Shown here: piece after piece, positions 8,509 to 18,014 of the stretch
How the letters are laid out: the number at the start of each line of letters is the position of its first letter
Position numbering within the stretch: the first letter of the stretch is position 1
Assembly (NCBI RefSeq): GCF_007362955.1
Contig: NZ_CP041696.1
Span: 4,464,001-4,528,000, forward strand
Reading direction: 5' to 3'
DNA: 64,000 nt
Source of the DNA: Lysinibacillus fusiformis
GTDB taxonomy: Bacteria > Bacillota > Bacilli > Bacillales_A > Planococcaceae
Position numbers and translations under genes: made by a program
The notes under the pieces: model-generated
The model's database searches: none
Seen by the model: only the letters and a program-made list of their open reading frames with translations
Told to the model about the DNA's origin: nothing

Positions 8509-9778
8509 ATGCATTCTAATACGAACCAAAAGATTAATCAAGTCACTGAAAAAACACTTGTCATCGGTATTGATATCGCTAAGCGTACACATTACGCATG
8601 TGCGCGCGGGCGAGTACTACAAAAATCGTTCCCTTTCACGCAAACAATAGCAGGTTTCGATGCTTTTTATGAAAAATTACTTGCTTTATGTGCTACACAT
8701 GAAAAAAGCGACGTGTTAGTCGGTTTTGAGCCTACCGGCCACTACTGGATGAATCTCGCTGCCTATCTTAGTGCGCATGGGATTCCGTTTGTCATGGTGA
8801 ATCCTCATCATGTGAATCGTTCCAAAGAGCTCGACGACAATCTCCAAACGAAGAACGATCAAAAGGATGCATTGGTCATTGCGCGTTTAATGCGTGACGG
8901 TCGTTTTAGCTACCCACGTATTTTTAGACGGTGTGGAGGCTGAACTGCGCAACGGTGCTACTTTACTTTCTAAAATCCAAGAAGATTTAAATGCACTTCA
9001 AAATCGAATAATTCGCTGGATTGATCGTTTCTTCCCTGAGTTTATGTCTGTCTTTAAGCAATTTGGCAAGATGGCTTATGCGGTACTTGAAATGACACCA
9101 CTGCCAAAAGACATTCAAGGAAAAGCACCAGAAGAATTATTGTTTTTATACCGACAGGTAGAAGGCTTGAAGTCACCTCAGCTACCGAAAGCGAAACAAT
9201 TAGTCGAAGTAGCCCAGCACTCTATCGGACTGACAGAAGGGCTTGTGATGGCACGAATAGAAATCGCCACACTTCTAGAGCAGTACAAATTGATGCAAAG
9301 CCAACTAGACGCCCTAACATAACAGTAAATCGAACTAACCAAAGAAATGACGGATTACAACTACTTAAGTTCTGTCCCAGGAATCGGCAGCGTAACGATT
9401 GTCGAGCTACTTTCAGAAGTCGGTTCTCTCACACAATATGAGCATCCACGCCAATTAATTAAGCTAGCGGGACTTACATTACGTGAAAACTCCTCTGGAC
9501 AGCACAAAGGACAACAACGGATTTCCAAACGTGGTAGAAGGAAACTTCGAGCCCTTTTATTCCGTGTGATGATACCGTTAATTCGTCATAATGAAGCCTT
9601 TAAACAATTACATGAATATTACACTACACGCACCGTCAATCCTCTTCGTAAGAAGCAATCGATTGTCGTACTTTGTGGAAAGTTACTGAAGATTTTACAC
9701 ACCTTGTGCAAGAAGAAAGTGTATTTTGATGTGAACCAAATGATGAAAGATCTTTATTGTCTCGGAGAGGCAGCCTAA
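8509..9778 (+). pseudogene. IS110 family DEDD transposase, broken by a frameshift and two stops
   Basis: The N-terminal part has the RuvC-like acidic residues of IS110 transposases: IGIDIAK, FEPTGHYW, and D residues in KNDQKDALVIARL. The frame shifts by one base in the T5 run at 8921-8925 (the protein goes from YPRI to LDGVEAELRNG). It continues to TAA at 9320 and a second in-frame TAA at 9326, then reopens to a C-terminal Tnp_20 domain with YLSSVPGIGSVTIVELL, the catalytic-serine region RENSSGQHKG and ISKRGRRKLR. One insertion and two nonsense changes explain everything, so the element died recently by point mutation. Intact length would be about 420 residues. Confidence 0.9.
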
Positions 9779-9965
9779 GCAACACCAAAGCTCGACCTAC
9801 AATAGAAGGATGACACGGAGAAGCCGGCATTATTTTCAACGACCGCGAGTCCCTATAGGAGCATCGCCAGCCTCTGCCTTATGAATAGACCGAACGAAGG
9901 AATGTATGCGCTAGACGCCAAGAGACATGGGAGGGTACGTCATCATAAGCATCGCAGAGATCCAA
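9779..9965 (+). other. 3' non-coding end of the IS110 element
   Basis: This segment follows the transposase stop directly, is G+C richer than its surroundings, has no ORF and contains several short self-complementary blocks. The character changes abruptly near 9965, where IS66 sequence begins. It is most simply the right end of the IS110 element, and in some IS110 groups this side carries the guide (bridge) RNA. Confidence 0.5.
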
Positions 9966-9982
9966 TTGTGCATCACATAATG

Positions 9983-10558
9983 GAATTGAAAGTTAATTTT
10001 AGCCAATTAGCTTTAGCGAAGCGTATTCAACAAATTACAATTTATTGAAGAACTAGAAAATATTACACGCAAACTGCGGTGGAAAAATATTTTCATCACT
10101 TTAAAAACGGGTCAAACCGTTGAAAAAATGCCTTAGCTAAAGCTACCGAATACACATTAAATCGTGTACATGGATTAAAAGCTTTTCTATTCGATGGTCG
10201 AATTGAGATTGATAATAATCCAGCAGAAAATGCGATTCGCCCAAATGTGATTGGTCGCAAGAACTGGCTTTTTTCTGTTAGTGAAGTCGGTGCTAAAGCG
10301 AATGCGATCTGTTTAAGTTTGGCTGAAACAGCAAAGGCAAATGATATCGACTTCTATCAATACCTAGTGACATTAATGACAGAGTTGCTGAATTTACCAA
10401 TCCATCAGGAGCCAGAGATTTTAAATGATTACATGCCTTGGTCAATAACTATCCGAGCCACATGTGCAAAATAGCCATCTATCTGAAAAAATTTTCAAAT
10501 AGATGGCCATTCGTCGTACGTACCGAAAAGGTGCGTATTTTTTATATTTCGGGCTTAC
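9983..10558 (+). pseudogene. IS66 family TnpC C-terminal fragment with right inverted repeat (copy 1)
   Basis: Frame 2 reads LAKATEYTLNRVHGLKAFLF, then DNNPAENAIRPNVIGRKNW, and ends at 10474, a classic IS66 TnpC C terminus. Upstream sequence back to about 9983 is degenerate IS66. From about 10225 to 10558 it is almost identical to copy 2 (17763-18098), including a hairpin (CCATCTAT...ATAGATGG) and the terminal GTAAGCCCGAAATATAAAAA inverted repeat read on the minus strand. The 5' two thirds of the element is missing and replaced by the IS110 element. Confidence 0.85.
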
Positions 10559-10640
10559 TGTCTAAAAGAGAGGAATTACTTATAATTTAAAATAACAAAG
10601 ACCAGGTACTTTGATGTGAACCCCAAAAGTTAGACTTTAT

Positions 10641-10670
10641 TCGGAGAGGAGAAATCCCCTCCGATTTTTT
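10641..10670 (+). terminator. Terminator-like hairpin next to an IS3-like end
   Basis: CGGAGAGG pairs imperfectly with CCCCTCCG and is followed by six T residues. The preceding TGAACCCCAAAAGTTAGACT resembles the ends of some IS3-family elements, so this may be an IS scar rather than a working terminator. Confidence 0.4.
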
Positions 10671-10673
10671 CAT

Positions 10674-11060
10674 TTATAAATTGTGTCCTCCACTAACTTT
10701 AATCACTTGTTCAGTGATTTGGCTAGCTTCCTCTGAACAGAGGAAGCGAACAGTGTTCGTAATGTCTTGTGGTTGAATTAACTTTCCAGTCGGAATCAAA
10801 GGCAACACTTCATCTTTCAATTGTTTATCAACACATCCAGTTTGATTTGGACCAGTTGCGACAAAGTTGACTGTAATCCCTAGTTTCCCAAGCTCCACAC
10901 TATTGGACGTGTTAAAATCCTGGTCTATCATCATTCCATTCATAGGTGAGTTTCTTGTGTACAAGCACTAGGTTTGCAGCTTTCTTTGCGAAGTTAAGGG
11001 CGATAATTAGTTCCACCGTCAGTAAATAAATTAATTTTATGTACAAGAATTGGTGAAAAA
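10674..11060 (-). pseudogene. Short-chain dehydrogenase/reductase (SDR) pseudogene with internal deletion
   Basis: Read on the minus strand, 11050-10990 encodes an SDR-like N-terminal piece (IIALNFAKKAANLVLVHKK, resembling the helix and second strand after the GxxxGIG loop). From about 10915 to 10674 the frame encodes an SDR C terminus: VELGKLGITVNFVATGPNQT, then PQDITNTVRFLCSEEA, ending VSGGHNL. The middle, including the catalytic YxxxK, is missing and the two parts are in different frames. It resembled a FabG-type reductase. It is non-functional and lies between the IS66 copy and the amino-acid operon. Confidence 0.7.
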
Positions 11061-11403
11061 TCCTTAGTTTTAAATTTTGTGTTATATATCGGAAAAACCC
11101 CCCTCGTAATCGCAGTTTTGAAATATCAAAGCATCCAGACATAGAAGTTTTTGAACCGAAGAAATTTCTTTTCTTCGAAATTTCATTGGCATAGACAGAT
11201 TTACTTTGTGTATACGGCTATTATTTTATATAGATAGAAATTTTTGGGAAAATAAGTAAGAATATTATAACAATAGTGTGATAAAACGAAAGGTTTTTTG
11301 TAAATATTTACTTTTAAAATATTAATTGACAATTAATCCTAAATGCATTAATGTTTATTTGTGTAAAATGAATATTCTTAATATTTAGATAAGGAGGGGG
11401 ATT
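11061..11403 (+). other. AT-rich leader of the amino-acid operon
   Basis: No ORF is supported. TTGACA at 11326-11331 is a good -35; the best -10 at 17-nt spacing (TAATGT, 11349-11354) is weak. GGAGGGGG at 11392-11399 is the ribosome site of the next gene. No clear terminator or riboswitch is visible. Confidence 0.4.
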
Positions 11404-12588
11404 ATGCACGATGCACAAGTTTTTATATGGGATGAAACATTGAGAGATGGAGAACAAACTCCAGGAGTTTCATTATCTATAGAGCAAAAAGTAGAGATTG
11501 CAAAAGCTTTGGATGAGTTAAAAGTGGATGTAATTAGTGCTGGTTTTCCAGCTGTTTCAAAAGATGAATTTGAAGCTGTAAAAAGAATTACATCATTAAA
11601 TTTAAATGCACGTATAGGCGTTACGGTAAGGACTTCCCAAGAGGATATTGACTGTGCAATTCGAACTAATGTTAAAGAAATTCATATGTTTATTCCTACT
11701 AGTGATATTCTTCTAAAGTATAAATTAGGGATATCTAAGGATGAGGCATTGTTAAGAACTACAAAAATGATAGATTACGCACTGAAACATGATTTAACAG
11801 TAACTTTTGTAGCAGAGGACAGTACTCGTACCGATAGAGATTTTTTATTGAAGATTTTAAAAGCTAGTTATGAATATGGCGCGAATATTGGAATGGTCAC
11901 TGATACTGTTGGTAATACTCTACCATATAACATGTATAAATTAATAAAGCATCTAAGAACCATACTTCCTATTGAGTTTAAACTAGGCGTACACTGTCAT
12001 AATGATTTTGGTTTAGCTACCGCTAACTCTTTAGCAGCAATGGAAGGTGGTGCTCAGTATATTACTGGTACAATTAATGGAATTGGAGAAAGAGCAGGTA
12101 ATGCCTCGTTAGAAGAACTTATAATGGCTATTAAGTTACTTTACAAGCATAACCTAAATATTAATACTAATTTAATAAAAAAAGTGAGTAGACTAGTTGA
12201 AATAAAAAGTGGTATACCAGTTAGTTCTAATAAACCAATAGTGGGCTTTAATGCATTTAGACATGAGTCAGGTATACATGTAAAAGCTATGCTAGAAAAC
12301 AATGAAACTTATGAAATTATTCCTCCTGAATTAGTAGGTAGAACAAGAAATTTTGTATTAGGTAAGCATTCAGGAAAAGGCTATTTAACGTTTTTAAATG
12401 AAAAGTATCAATTAGGCCTTAATAATGAAGAAATTATCGGAATTTTAGAACATATAAAACGGGCTAGTTCTATGTCTAAGGATAGTTCCATGGTAAATCA
12501 GTTAAATGAATATTATCAAAAAATTGGTGTAGATGAAAATGAGTTTTTTAGAATATTTAATGATTTTATAAAGGATGTTAGCCTATGA
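11404..12588 (+). CDS. Homocitrate synthase/2-isopropylmalate synthase-like enzyme
   Basis: This 394-residue member of the DRE-TIM metallolyase family has DETLRDGEQTPGVSLS at residues 10-25 (catalytic RD and metal aspartate), HCHNDFGLATANS near 199-211 (metal HxH) and NGIGERAGNASLEE near 226-239. The RHESGIHVKAML segment and overall length fit NifV/AksA-type homocitrate synthases, which lack the LeuA regulatory domain. The reaction should be condensation of acetyl-CoA with a 2-oxo acid. The ATG follows GGAGGGGG. It is the first gene of an operon containing an aconitase-family remnant and two aminotransferases, so the likely job was chain elongation of a 2-oxo acid and transamination to an unusual amino acid. 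Codon use (many ATA and AGA) is more AT-rich than the resident genes, suggesting transfer. Confidence 0.85.
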   Translation: MHDAQVFIWDETLRDGEQTPGVSLSIEQKVEIAKALDELKVDVISAGFPAVSKDEFEAVKRITSLNLNARIGVTVRTSQEDIDCAIRTNVKEIHMFIPTSDILLKYKLGISKDEALLRTTKMIDYALKHDLTVTFVAEDSTRTDRDFLLKILKASYEYGANIGMVTDTVGNTLPYNMYKLIKHLRTILPIEFKLGVHCHNDFGLATANSLAAMEGGAQYITGTINGIGERAGNASLEELIMAIKLLYKHNLNINTNLIKKVSRLVEIKSGIPVSSNKPIVGFNAFRHESGIHVKAMLENNETYEIIPPELVGRTRNFVLGKHSGKGYLTFLNEKYQLGLNNEEIIGILEHIKRASSMSKDSSMVNQLNEYYQKIGVDENEFFRIFNDFIKDVSL

Positions 12589-12908
12589 TTCCTACATATG
12601 TTGAACAATTATTGCAAGCTAAAAATGGGGAGATTGTTGAAAGGGAAGTAGATTTACTTATGGGGCATGATGGAACAGCTTCATTAGTAGTGGAGAGGTT
12701 TGAGAAAGAACAGCAAAATATTTGGGACAAAGAGAAGGTGTTTATTGTATTTGATCACTTTGCTCCTCCTGCTACGGTTGAAAGAGCTGAAATTCAAAAC
12801 AAACTTCTGAAATTTGTTAAAGATTATAAAATCCCATTTTCCTTATACAAAGGTATTTCACACCAATTACTATTAGAGCACCCAAAAGTTTTTCATAATA
12901 ATGCTTGA
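12585..12908 (+). pseudogene. Truncated LeuC/homoaconitase-type large subunit (N-terminal quarter)
   Basis: The ATG overlaps the previous stop by 4 nt, so this was the second gene of the operon. The 107 residues show the N terminus of the 3-isopropylmalate dehydratase/homoaconitase large subunit: LMGHDGTASLVVE, then VFIVFDHFAPPATVERA and GISHQLLLE. Intact proteins are about 420 residues; the cysteines that ligate the iron-sulfur cluster and the small LeuD subunit are absent. Homology stops near 12890 and unrelated sequence follows for about 670 bp. The isomerase step of the pathway is therefore lost from this locus. Confidence 0.85.
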
Positions 12909-13570
12909 AGAGGCACTAGTTCTTTGAAAAAGGGCTTTAATTATTCCAGGCTGTTGCGCTCTGAGATAATATCTAAAAATGTACCATTTTGTAAGTTGTG
13001 CAAACCGGTATTGTACGTAAGATCCGTGAATGGCAATATCAATGAGGCTAGCACGAGATACTGATAATGAGATGCCTTGTACTGATAGGCTTTTCGAATA
13101 GGTGAAGCTCCGTTCTTTTTCCAAACCCTCTACACGAGCTATAGTTGTCTCAGGTGTTTTGGTTCCACGCGTTGTATGGGTGATAGTGTTTTGGTATAGT
13201 CGCTGCAACTGCCTTTGTATAGTACTTTATGCATGTTCTATACGAAAAAAGAATGGTAGGAAGTATACTCGGCAACCTAAAGTAGCAAAGTGGTAGACTG
13301 TACGTATATATTTATCCCTCAATGAATCGTTTGATTAGATGAGCAAATGAGGCATGATTATTTCTATTCGATTGGCGTTACATCGATGAAAATCTGTTAG
13401 TTTTTTCGGTTGGGACAACTTTTTAGTTGTGGTAAATCCCCTAAATCCTTGATGAGTGAGAGTGCATCTGTATATCTCGCTGATTTGCCTGGTGGTACTC
13501 TCAACTCTAGAAGGATACTTTTTTATCAACAGCAGATTATGGCGTTGAGCCAAATTTTAAAATTATTTTA
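12909..13570. other. Unidentified insert interrupting the amino-acid operon
   Basis: About 660 bp with no supported plus-strand gene. The minus strand holds two stop-interrupted open stretches (about 13208-12873 and 13553-13335), basic in composition and looking like decayed coding sequence, perhaps a transposase, though I recognise no motif. The insert sits exactly where the rest of the aconitase large subunit, the small subunit and a dehydrogenase gene would be expected. GCGGAGG at 13573-13579 belongs to the next gene. Confidence 0.4.
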
Positions 13571-13586
13571 AAAGCGGAGGAAATAT

Positions 13587-14678
13587 ATGTTCGAAAGAAA
13601 ACATTTAAAAAATTTAAAAGGCTATGTTTCAGGGATTCAACCTACTTTTAACAATGATATTATCAAATTGAATTCAAATGAGAATCCGTATCCACCATCT
13701 TCTAGAATTATGGATTGTTTGAAGGATTTTAATTTTGAACAATTAAGGTTCTATCCTAGTGCTAAAAGTGATTCGCTTAGAGAATGTATTTCAAAAATTT
13801 ATGATGTTGAGGTAGAGAATATTTTTTGCGGTAACGGTTCAGATGAAATAATTTCTTTAGTATTTAAGGGTTTTTTTGAGGAAAATAGTTCGATAATATT
13901 ACCTTACCCTACTTATACTTTATATGAAACAATTGCTAAAATTCAAAATGTAAATACTATATTTATTAATACCGATGAAGACTTTTCGATTGATATTGAT
14001 AAAATACTGAGTACTTCAAAAAAAGCAACAGGCGTGGTTATTGTAAATCCCAATGCACCTACTGGCATATTATTGTCTGTTGAAAAAATAAAGTTTTTAC
14101 TTAATCAATTTAAAGGGCTTGTAATTTTAGATGAAGCATATATTGACTTTGCAGATGAAAATTCATCCTGTTTAAATCTAATAAAAATGTATCCCAATCT
14201 GATTGTACTTCGAACATTATCTAAATCATATTCATTGTGTGGAATAAGACTTGGTTACTGTTTTGCTTCCAAAGATATAATATCTGTTCTTGATAAAATT
14301 AAAGACTCGTATAATATTGATACTATTACACAGTTAATTGCAGAAGAAGGACTTAAGGATAGAGCGTATTTTAATATTAATCTAGAAAAAGTAAAAAGAA
14401 CTAGAATAAGATTAGAGAATGAATTAGTTAATTTGGGATTTAAAGTTTATGGTCTGAATGCTAATTTTTTATTGTGTAAACCAGAAAATGGTTTAGAAGC
14501 GAAAGACATTTATGATTATTTGGTTGATCAAAATATATTTATTAGATATTTCAATCAAAAGAGATTAGCTGACAAATTAAGAATAAGTATTGGAACTGGA
14601 AAAGAAATTGATATATTATTGTCTCATTTAAATAAATTAGTAACTGAAAGGGAAATGTCTTTTGAACCTAATTTCTGA
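13587..14678 (+). CDS. HisC-like aminotransferase (class I/II, PLP-dependent)
   Basis: A 363-residue protein of the histidinol-phosphate aminotransferase family: LNSNENPYPPS near residue 28, FCGNGSDEIISLVF near 81, NPNAPTGILL near 153, LDEAYIDFAD near 177, and the PLP lysine in TLSKSYSLCGIRLGY near 207-221. HisC-like enzymes often transaminate aromatic or elongated 2-oxo acids, and no his genes are nearby, so amination of the product of the homocitrate-synthase-like enzyme is more likely than histidine synthesis (inference). ATG 13587 has GGAGG upstream. Its end overlaps the next gene by 17 nt. Confidence 0.88.
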   Translation: MFERKHLKNLKGYVSGIQPTFNNDIIKLNSNENPYPPSSRIMDCLKDFNFEQLRFYPSAKSDSLRECISKIYDVEVENIFCGNGSDEIISLVFKGFFEENSSIILPYPTYTLYETIAKIQNVNTIFINTDEDFSIDIDKILSTSKKATGVVIVNPNAPTGILLSVEKIKFLLNQFKGLVILDEAYIDFADENSSCLNLIKMYPNLIVLRTLSKSYSLCGIRLGYCFASKDIISVLDKIKDSYNIDTITQLIAEEGLKDRAYFNINLEKVKRTRIRLENELVNLGFKVYGLNANFLLCKPENGLEAKDIYDYLVDQNIFIRYFNQKRLADKLRISIGTGKEIDILLSHLNKLVTEREMSFEPNF

Positions 14679-15858
14679 TGAAATAGTTGAGTATTTAAAA
14701 GAAGGATCATGGATAAGAGATTTATTTGAAAAGGGAAGCCAGTTAAAACAAATTTATAGTGATGATAAGATTTTTGATTTTTCTTTGGGGAATCCAATCA
14801 TTGAACCTCCCACAAACTTTAAGACAAAACTTAAAGAGTTAGTAATAAATTCACCTGGAAATGTTCATGGTTATCTCTCTAATCAAGGACTGATTAGGGC
14901 TAGAGAGAAAATTGCATCCTTTTTAGCAGACTTATATAAACATCACTTTTATCAAGAATCAATAGTAATAACTACAGGAGCTAGCGGTGCTTTAAATGTC
15001 GCATTAAAAAGCATTCTCAATCCAAATGATGAGGTTATTGTTTTGGTTCCCTATTTTGTTGAGTACAAATATTATATAAGAAATGCTCAGGGTATACCTA
15101 TTTATTGTAATCTGGATAATGATTTCCAAATTGATTGTGATGAAATTTCAAGTAAAATTACAGCTCGAACAAAAGCAATTATTATTAATACCCCCCATAA
15201 TCCAACAGGTTGTGTTTTTTCCAATAAAGCTATCTCAGAATTAGCAAACTTGTTAAAAGAAAGAGAAGAAAAATATAATAGTAACATTTATATGCTCTTT
15301 GATGCGCCTTATACACAGTTAACTTATGACAATATTAAAAATGTAAATCCATTTAAAAGTTATCACCGTGTTATTTATGCCAGTTCTTTTAGTAAAGATT
15401 TAGGCTTGGCAGGTGAAAGAATTGGTTTTATAGCTTTAGATAAAGATACTCCTGGGCATGATTTACTTATTTCTGCATTTACTTTCTCTAATAGGATATT
15501 AGGTTTTGTAAATGCTCCAGCATTAATGCAACATGTGTTAGCCAATACTGATAATCTTATTATTCAAAAAGACGCATATAAAAAACATAGAGATTTAACT
15601 ATGAATATATTAGAAGAAGCAGACTTTGATTTTAAAAAAACCCAAGGTGGATTTTTTATATTTCCCAAAAGCCCTCTTGAAGATGATTTAGAATTTTGTA
15701 GTTTAGCCGCAGATAAATTTAATATTTTAATAGTACCTGGAATCGGCTTTGGTTGTCCAGGCCACTTTCGAATGTCTTTTAGTGTTAAATTAGAAACCAT
15801 AGAAGCTGCTAGAGTCCCTTTGAAAGCACTGAAAAATTATATTAATGAGAATTACTAA
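14662..15858 (+). CDS. Class I/II aminotransferase (second of the operon)
   Basis: A 398-residue PLP enzyme with ITTGASGALNVALK near residue 106, NTPHNPTGCVFS near 174, LFDAPYTQL near 212 and the PLP lysine in YASSFSKDLGLAGERIGF near 237-254. It starts at TTG 14662 inside the end of the HisC-like gene, with GAAAGGGA upstream, so the two are translationally coupled. It has the conserved active site of aspartate-type aminotransferases; the substrate is unknown. Two different aminotransferases beside a chain-elongation enzyme suggest synthesis of a non-proteinogenic amino acid or its donor exchange. A strong terminator ends the operon. Confidence 0.85.
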   Translation: MNLISDEIVEYLKEGSWIRDLFEKGSQLKQIYSDDKIFDFSLGNPIIEPPTNFKTKLKELVINSPGNVHGYLSNQGLIRAREKIASFLADLYKHHFYQESIVITTGASGALNVALKSILNPNDEVIVLVPYFVEYKYYIRNAQGIPIYCNLDNDFQIDCDEISSKITARTKAIIINTPHNPTGCVFSNKAISELANLLKEREEKYNSNIYMLFDAPYTQLTYDNIKNVNPFKSYHRVIYASSFSKDLGLAGERIGFIALDKDTPGHDLLISAFTFSNRILGFVNAPALMQHVLANTDNLIIQKDAYKKHRDLTMNILEEADFDFKKTQGGFFIFPKSPLEDDLEFCSLAADKFNILIVPGIGFGCPGHFRMSFSVKLETIEAARVPLKALKNYINENY

Positions 15859-15887
15859 TAACCTAGATTATTCACTTTCATACACAA

Positions 15888-15937
15888 AACCCCGCTGAAA
15901 AGCTACCAAAACATCTCTTTTCAGCGGGGTTCTATCT
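15888..15937 (+). terminator. Strong terminator of the amino-acid operon
   Basis: A 15-bp stem (AACCCCGCTGAAAAG / CTTTTCAGCGGGGTT) with a 14-nt loop, starting 30 bp after the stop codon. Confidence 0.85.
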
Positions 15938-16102
15938 TTAACTTAATGAATAAAGAAAATGTTTCGTAAGTCTGAATAACTTAAACGCATCTTACACACA
16001 TATATATTTCCTTATTTTGTAAGCCTGTATTCAAATAACGCATATAAACAACCAGGCACCTTCGGTACGATAGACGTATCAATTAAAGGAGGCGCTATTT
16101 TT

Positions 16103-16297
16103 ATGTCCACTACAAAACTAACAATTGTCCCTGTGACACTAGATCCCATCATTGACAAGTCTTCTTTTATCAATTCATCGCAATTTCCCTCTGAGCCAAG
16201 ATGTGTCATTAAAACAGCTGGGGCTGAAATTTCCTTCTTCAATGGCGTAGATGAGTACATCATCCAAACGATCATGAAGGAGCTGAGCAATCAATGA
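16103..16297 (+). CDS. tnpA: IS66 accessory protein TnpA-like
   Basis: A 64-residue ORF at the first-gene position of IS66 elements, behind AAAGGAGG. It overlaps tnpB by 4 nt (ATGA). Short orfA proteins of this size occur in Bacillus-type IS66 elements; their role in transposition is poorly defined. Confidence 0.65.
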   Translation: MSTTKLTIVPVTLDPIIDKSSFINSSQFPSEPRCVIKTAGAEISFFNGVDEYIIQTIMKELSNQ

Positions 16298-16647
16298 AGC
16301 AAGATTTTACGAGCGTGCAAAACATCTATATCATTTGCGGCAAAACTGATATGCGTAAAGGCATTGACGGTCTCGCAACGCTCATTCAGGATTCTTTTGA
16401 ACTCGATCTATACAGCGACTCCATTTTTTTATTTTCTGGTTGGAGCAAGGACCGCTATAAATGTTTATATTTTGATGGAGATGGCTTCGCCATGCTTTAT
16501 AAACGATTAGATAATGGCAAGTTACAATGGCCGAAAGACGAAAATGAAGTGCGTAACCTTTCACAACAGGAGCTTCGCTGGCTGTTAGAAGGCTTATCAC
16601 TTCAGCAACCAAAAGCGATTGCAAAATCAGCAAAAGGTGTCTTTTAA
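16294..16647 (+). CDS. tnpB: IS66 Orf2-like protein TnpB
   Basis: This 117-residue protein has the diagnostic IS66 TnpB motifs ICGKTDMRKGIDGLATLI (residues 14-31), FLFSGWSKDRYKCLYFDGDG and the RLDNGKLQWP loop followed by LSQQELRWLLEGL. It looks intact at normal length. It is needed with TnpC for IS66 transposition, but TnpC here is broken. Confidence 0.9.
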   Translation: MKQDFTSVQNIYIICGKTDMRKGIDGLATLIQDSFELDLYSDSIFLFSGWSKDRYKCLYFDGDGFAMLYKRLDNGKLQWPKDENEVRNLSQQELRWLLEGLSLQQPKAIAKSAKGVF

Positions 16648-16697
16648 ACTCACCTATCAAGATGGTATAATCATCCATAACTTATACTGAACGAAAT

Positions 16698-18014
16698 GTG
16701 GTGAATAACTTGGATAACTCATCTTCTAACCAAAATGAACGATTCATTCAATTACTAGAGCAACAATTGGCTCATTCAAATCAGCAAAATAATGAATTAA
16801 CAAAAAAACTGGATCAATCGTTGAAACAAATTGAAGCGTTGACTGAACAAGTTCGCCAATTAACAAAGGCTTTATACGGTTCAAAATCAGAAAAATCAAA
16901 GTACCAAGCACCAGATGGACAAGGTTCTTTATTTGAAGACGATCCGTCTTTTAACAATTCTGAGCAGACAGAGGAACAAAGCACGCCAACTGTTACTTAT
17001 ACTGTTGTCCGTAAACTACATAAGAAAAAACGGAATGATTCTTTTCGTGATGGGATTGAAATAGAAGAAATTCACCATCATCCTGAAAACACGCAATGTG
17101 ACTGTTGCCATGGTCAAATGACGGAAGCTGGTATAACACTTGCGCGTGAAGAAGCGAAATTCATTCCGGCAAAAATGATGCGCATCCAGCATATAGAGCA
17201 TGCCTATGAGTGCAAGCACTGTAAAAAGGATGCCTCGGAAAAAGCACAAATGAAACGTGGAAAAGCCCCACAAGCTACCATTCAGCGAAGCATTGCGGGA
17301 CCAACTGTTTTAGCAAAACTCATCTATGATAAGTTATCCAGTACTTGCCTCTTTACCGTCAGGTAAAGGAGTGGGAACGATATGGCCTGCTTACGAATGA
17401 TAAGAACTTATCAAACTGGGTAATCCGTGCAGCTGAAGATTAGCTTCTACCGATTTATGAACAGATGAAGCAGATTTTAACAGCAAAATCTGTTCTACAT
17501 GTGGATGAAACCTATGCGCAAATCATCAAACGCTCAGACGGAAAATCCGGTCAATCGAACGCCTATAATTGGGTGTTCCGAAGCGTGCCAAGCCAAAGAC
17601 CGATCATCGTTCTTTTTCAAAGTGCATTATCGAGAAGTCGTTATGTACTAGGGAAATTTACAGAAGGCTTTAAAGGAACTGTGATTTGTGATGGTTATTC
17701 GGCATACGGTAATCTCCCTTATGTCACGTTCGCCAACTGTTGGGCGCATGTGCGACGTTATTGGCTGAAATGCGATTCGCCCAAATGTGATTGGTCGCAA
17801 GAACTGGCTTTTTTCTGTTAGTGAAGCCGGTGCTAAAGCGAATGCAATCTGTTTAAGTTTGGCTGAAACAGCAAAGGCAAATGATATCGACTTCTATCAA
17901 TACCTAGTGACATTAATGACAGAGTTGCCGAATTTACCAATCCATCAGGAGCCAGAGATTTTAAATGATTGCATGCCTTGGTCAAAAACTATCCGAGCCA
18001 CATGTGCAAAATAG
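16698..18014 (+). pseudogene. tnpC: IS66 transposase TnpC, frameshifted with internal deletion
   Basis: The N-terminal 220 residues show the coiled-coil leader and ALYGSKSEKSKY, then a zinc-binding region (CDCCHGQM...CKHCKKDA). A frameshift near 17345 interrupts KLIYDKLSS. The next frame continues through a TAG at about 17442 to SVLHVDETYAQI (DDE aspartate), FKGTVICDGYSAYG and NCWAHVRRYWLK. At about 17770 it jumps to the C-terminal NVIGRKNWLF block, with about 90-100 residues missing at a GAAATGCGATTC microhomology. Three independent lesions make it non-functional. Confidence 0.9.

Noticed and set aside
12873..13208. Minus-strand ORF of 111 codons in the insert interrupting the amino-acid operon
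   Set aside because: No ribosome site or recognisable motif; it overlaps the end of the truncated aconitase gene. Kept only as part of an unidentified decayed segment.
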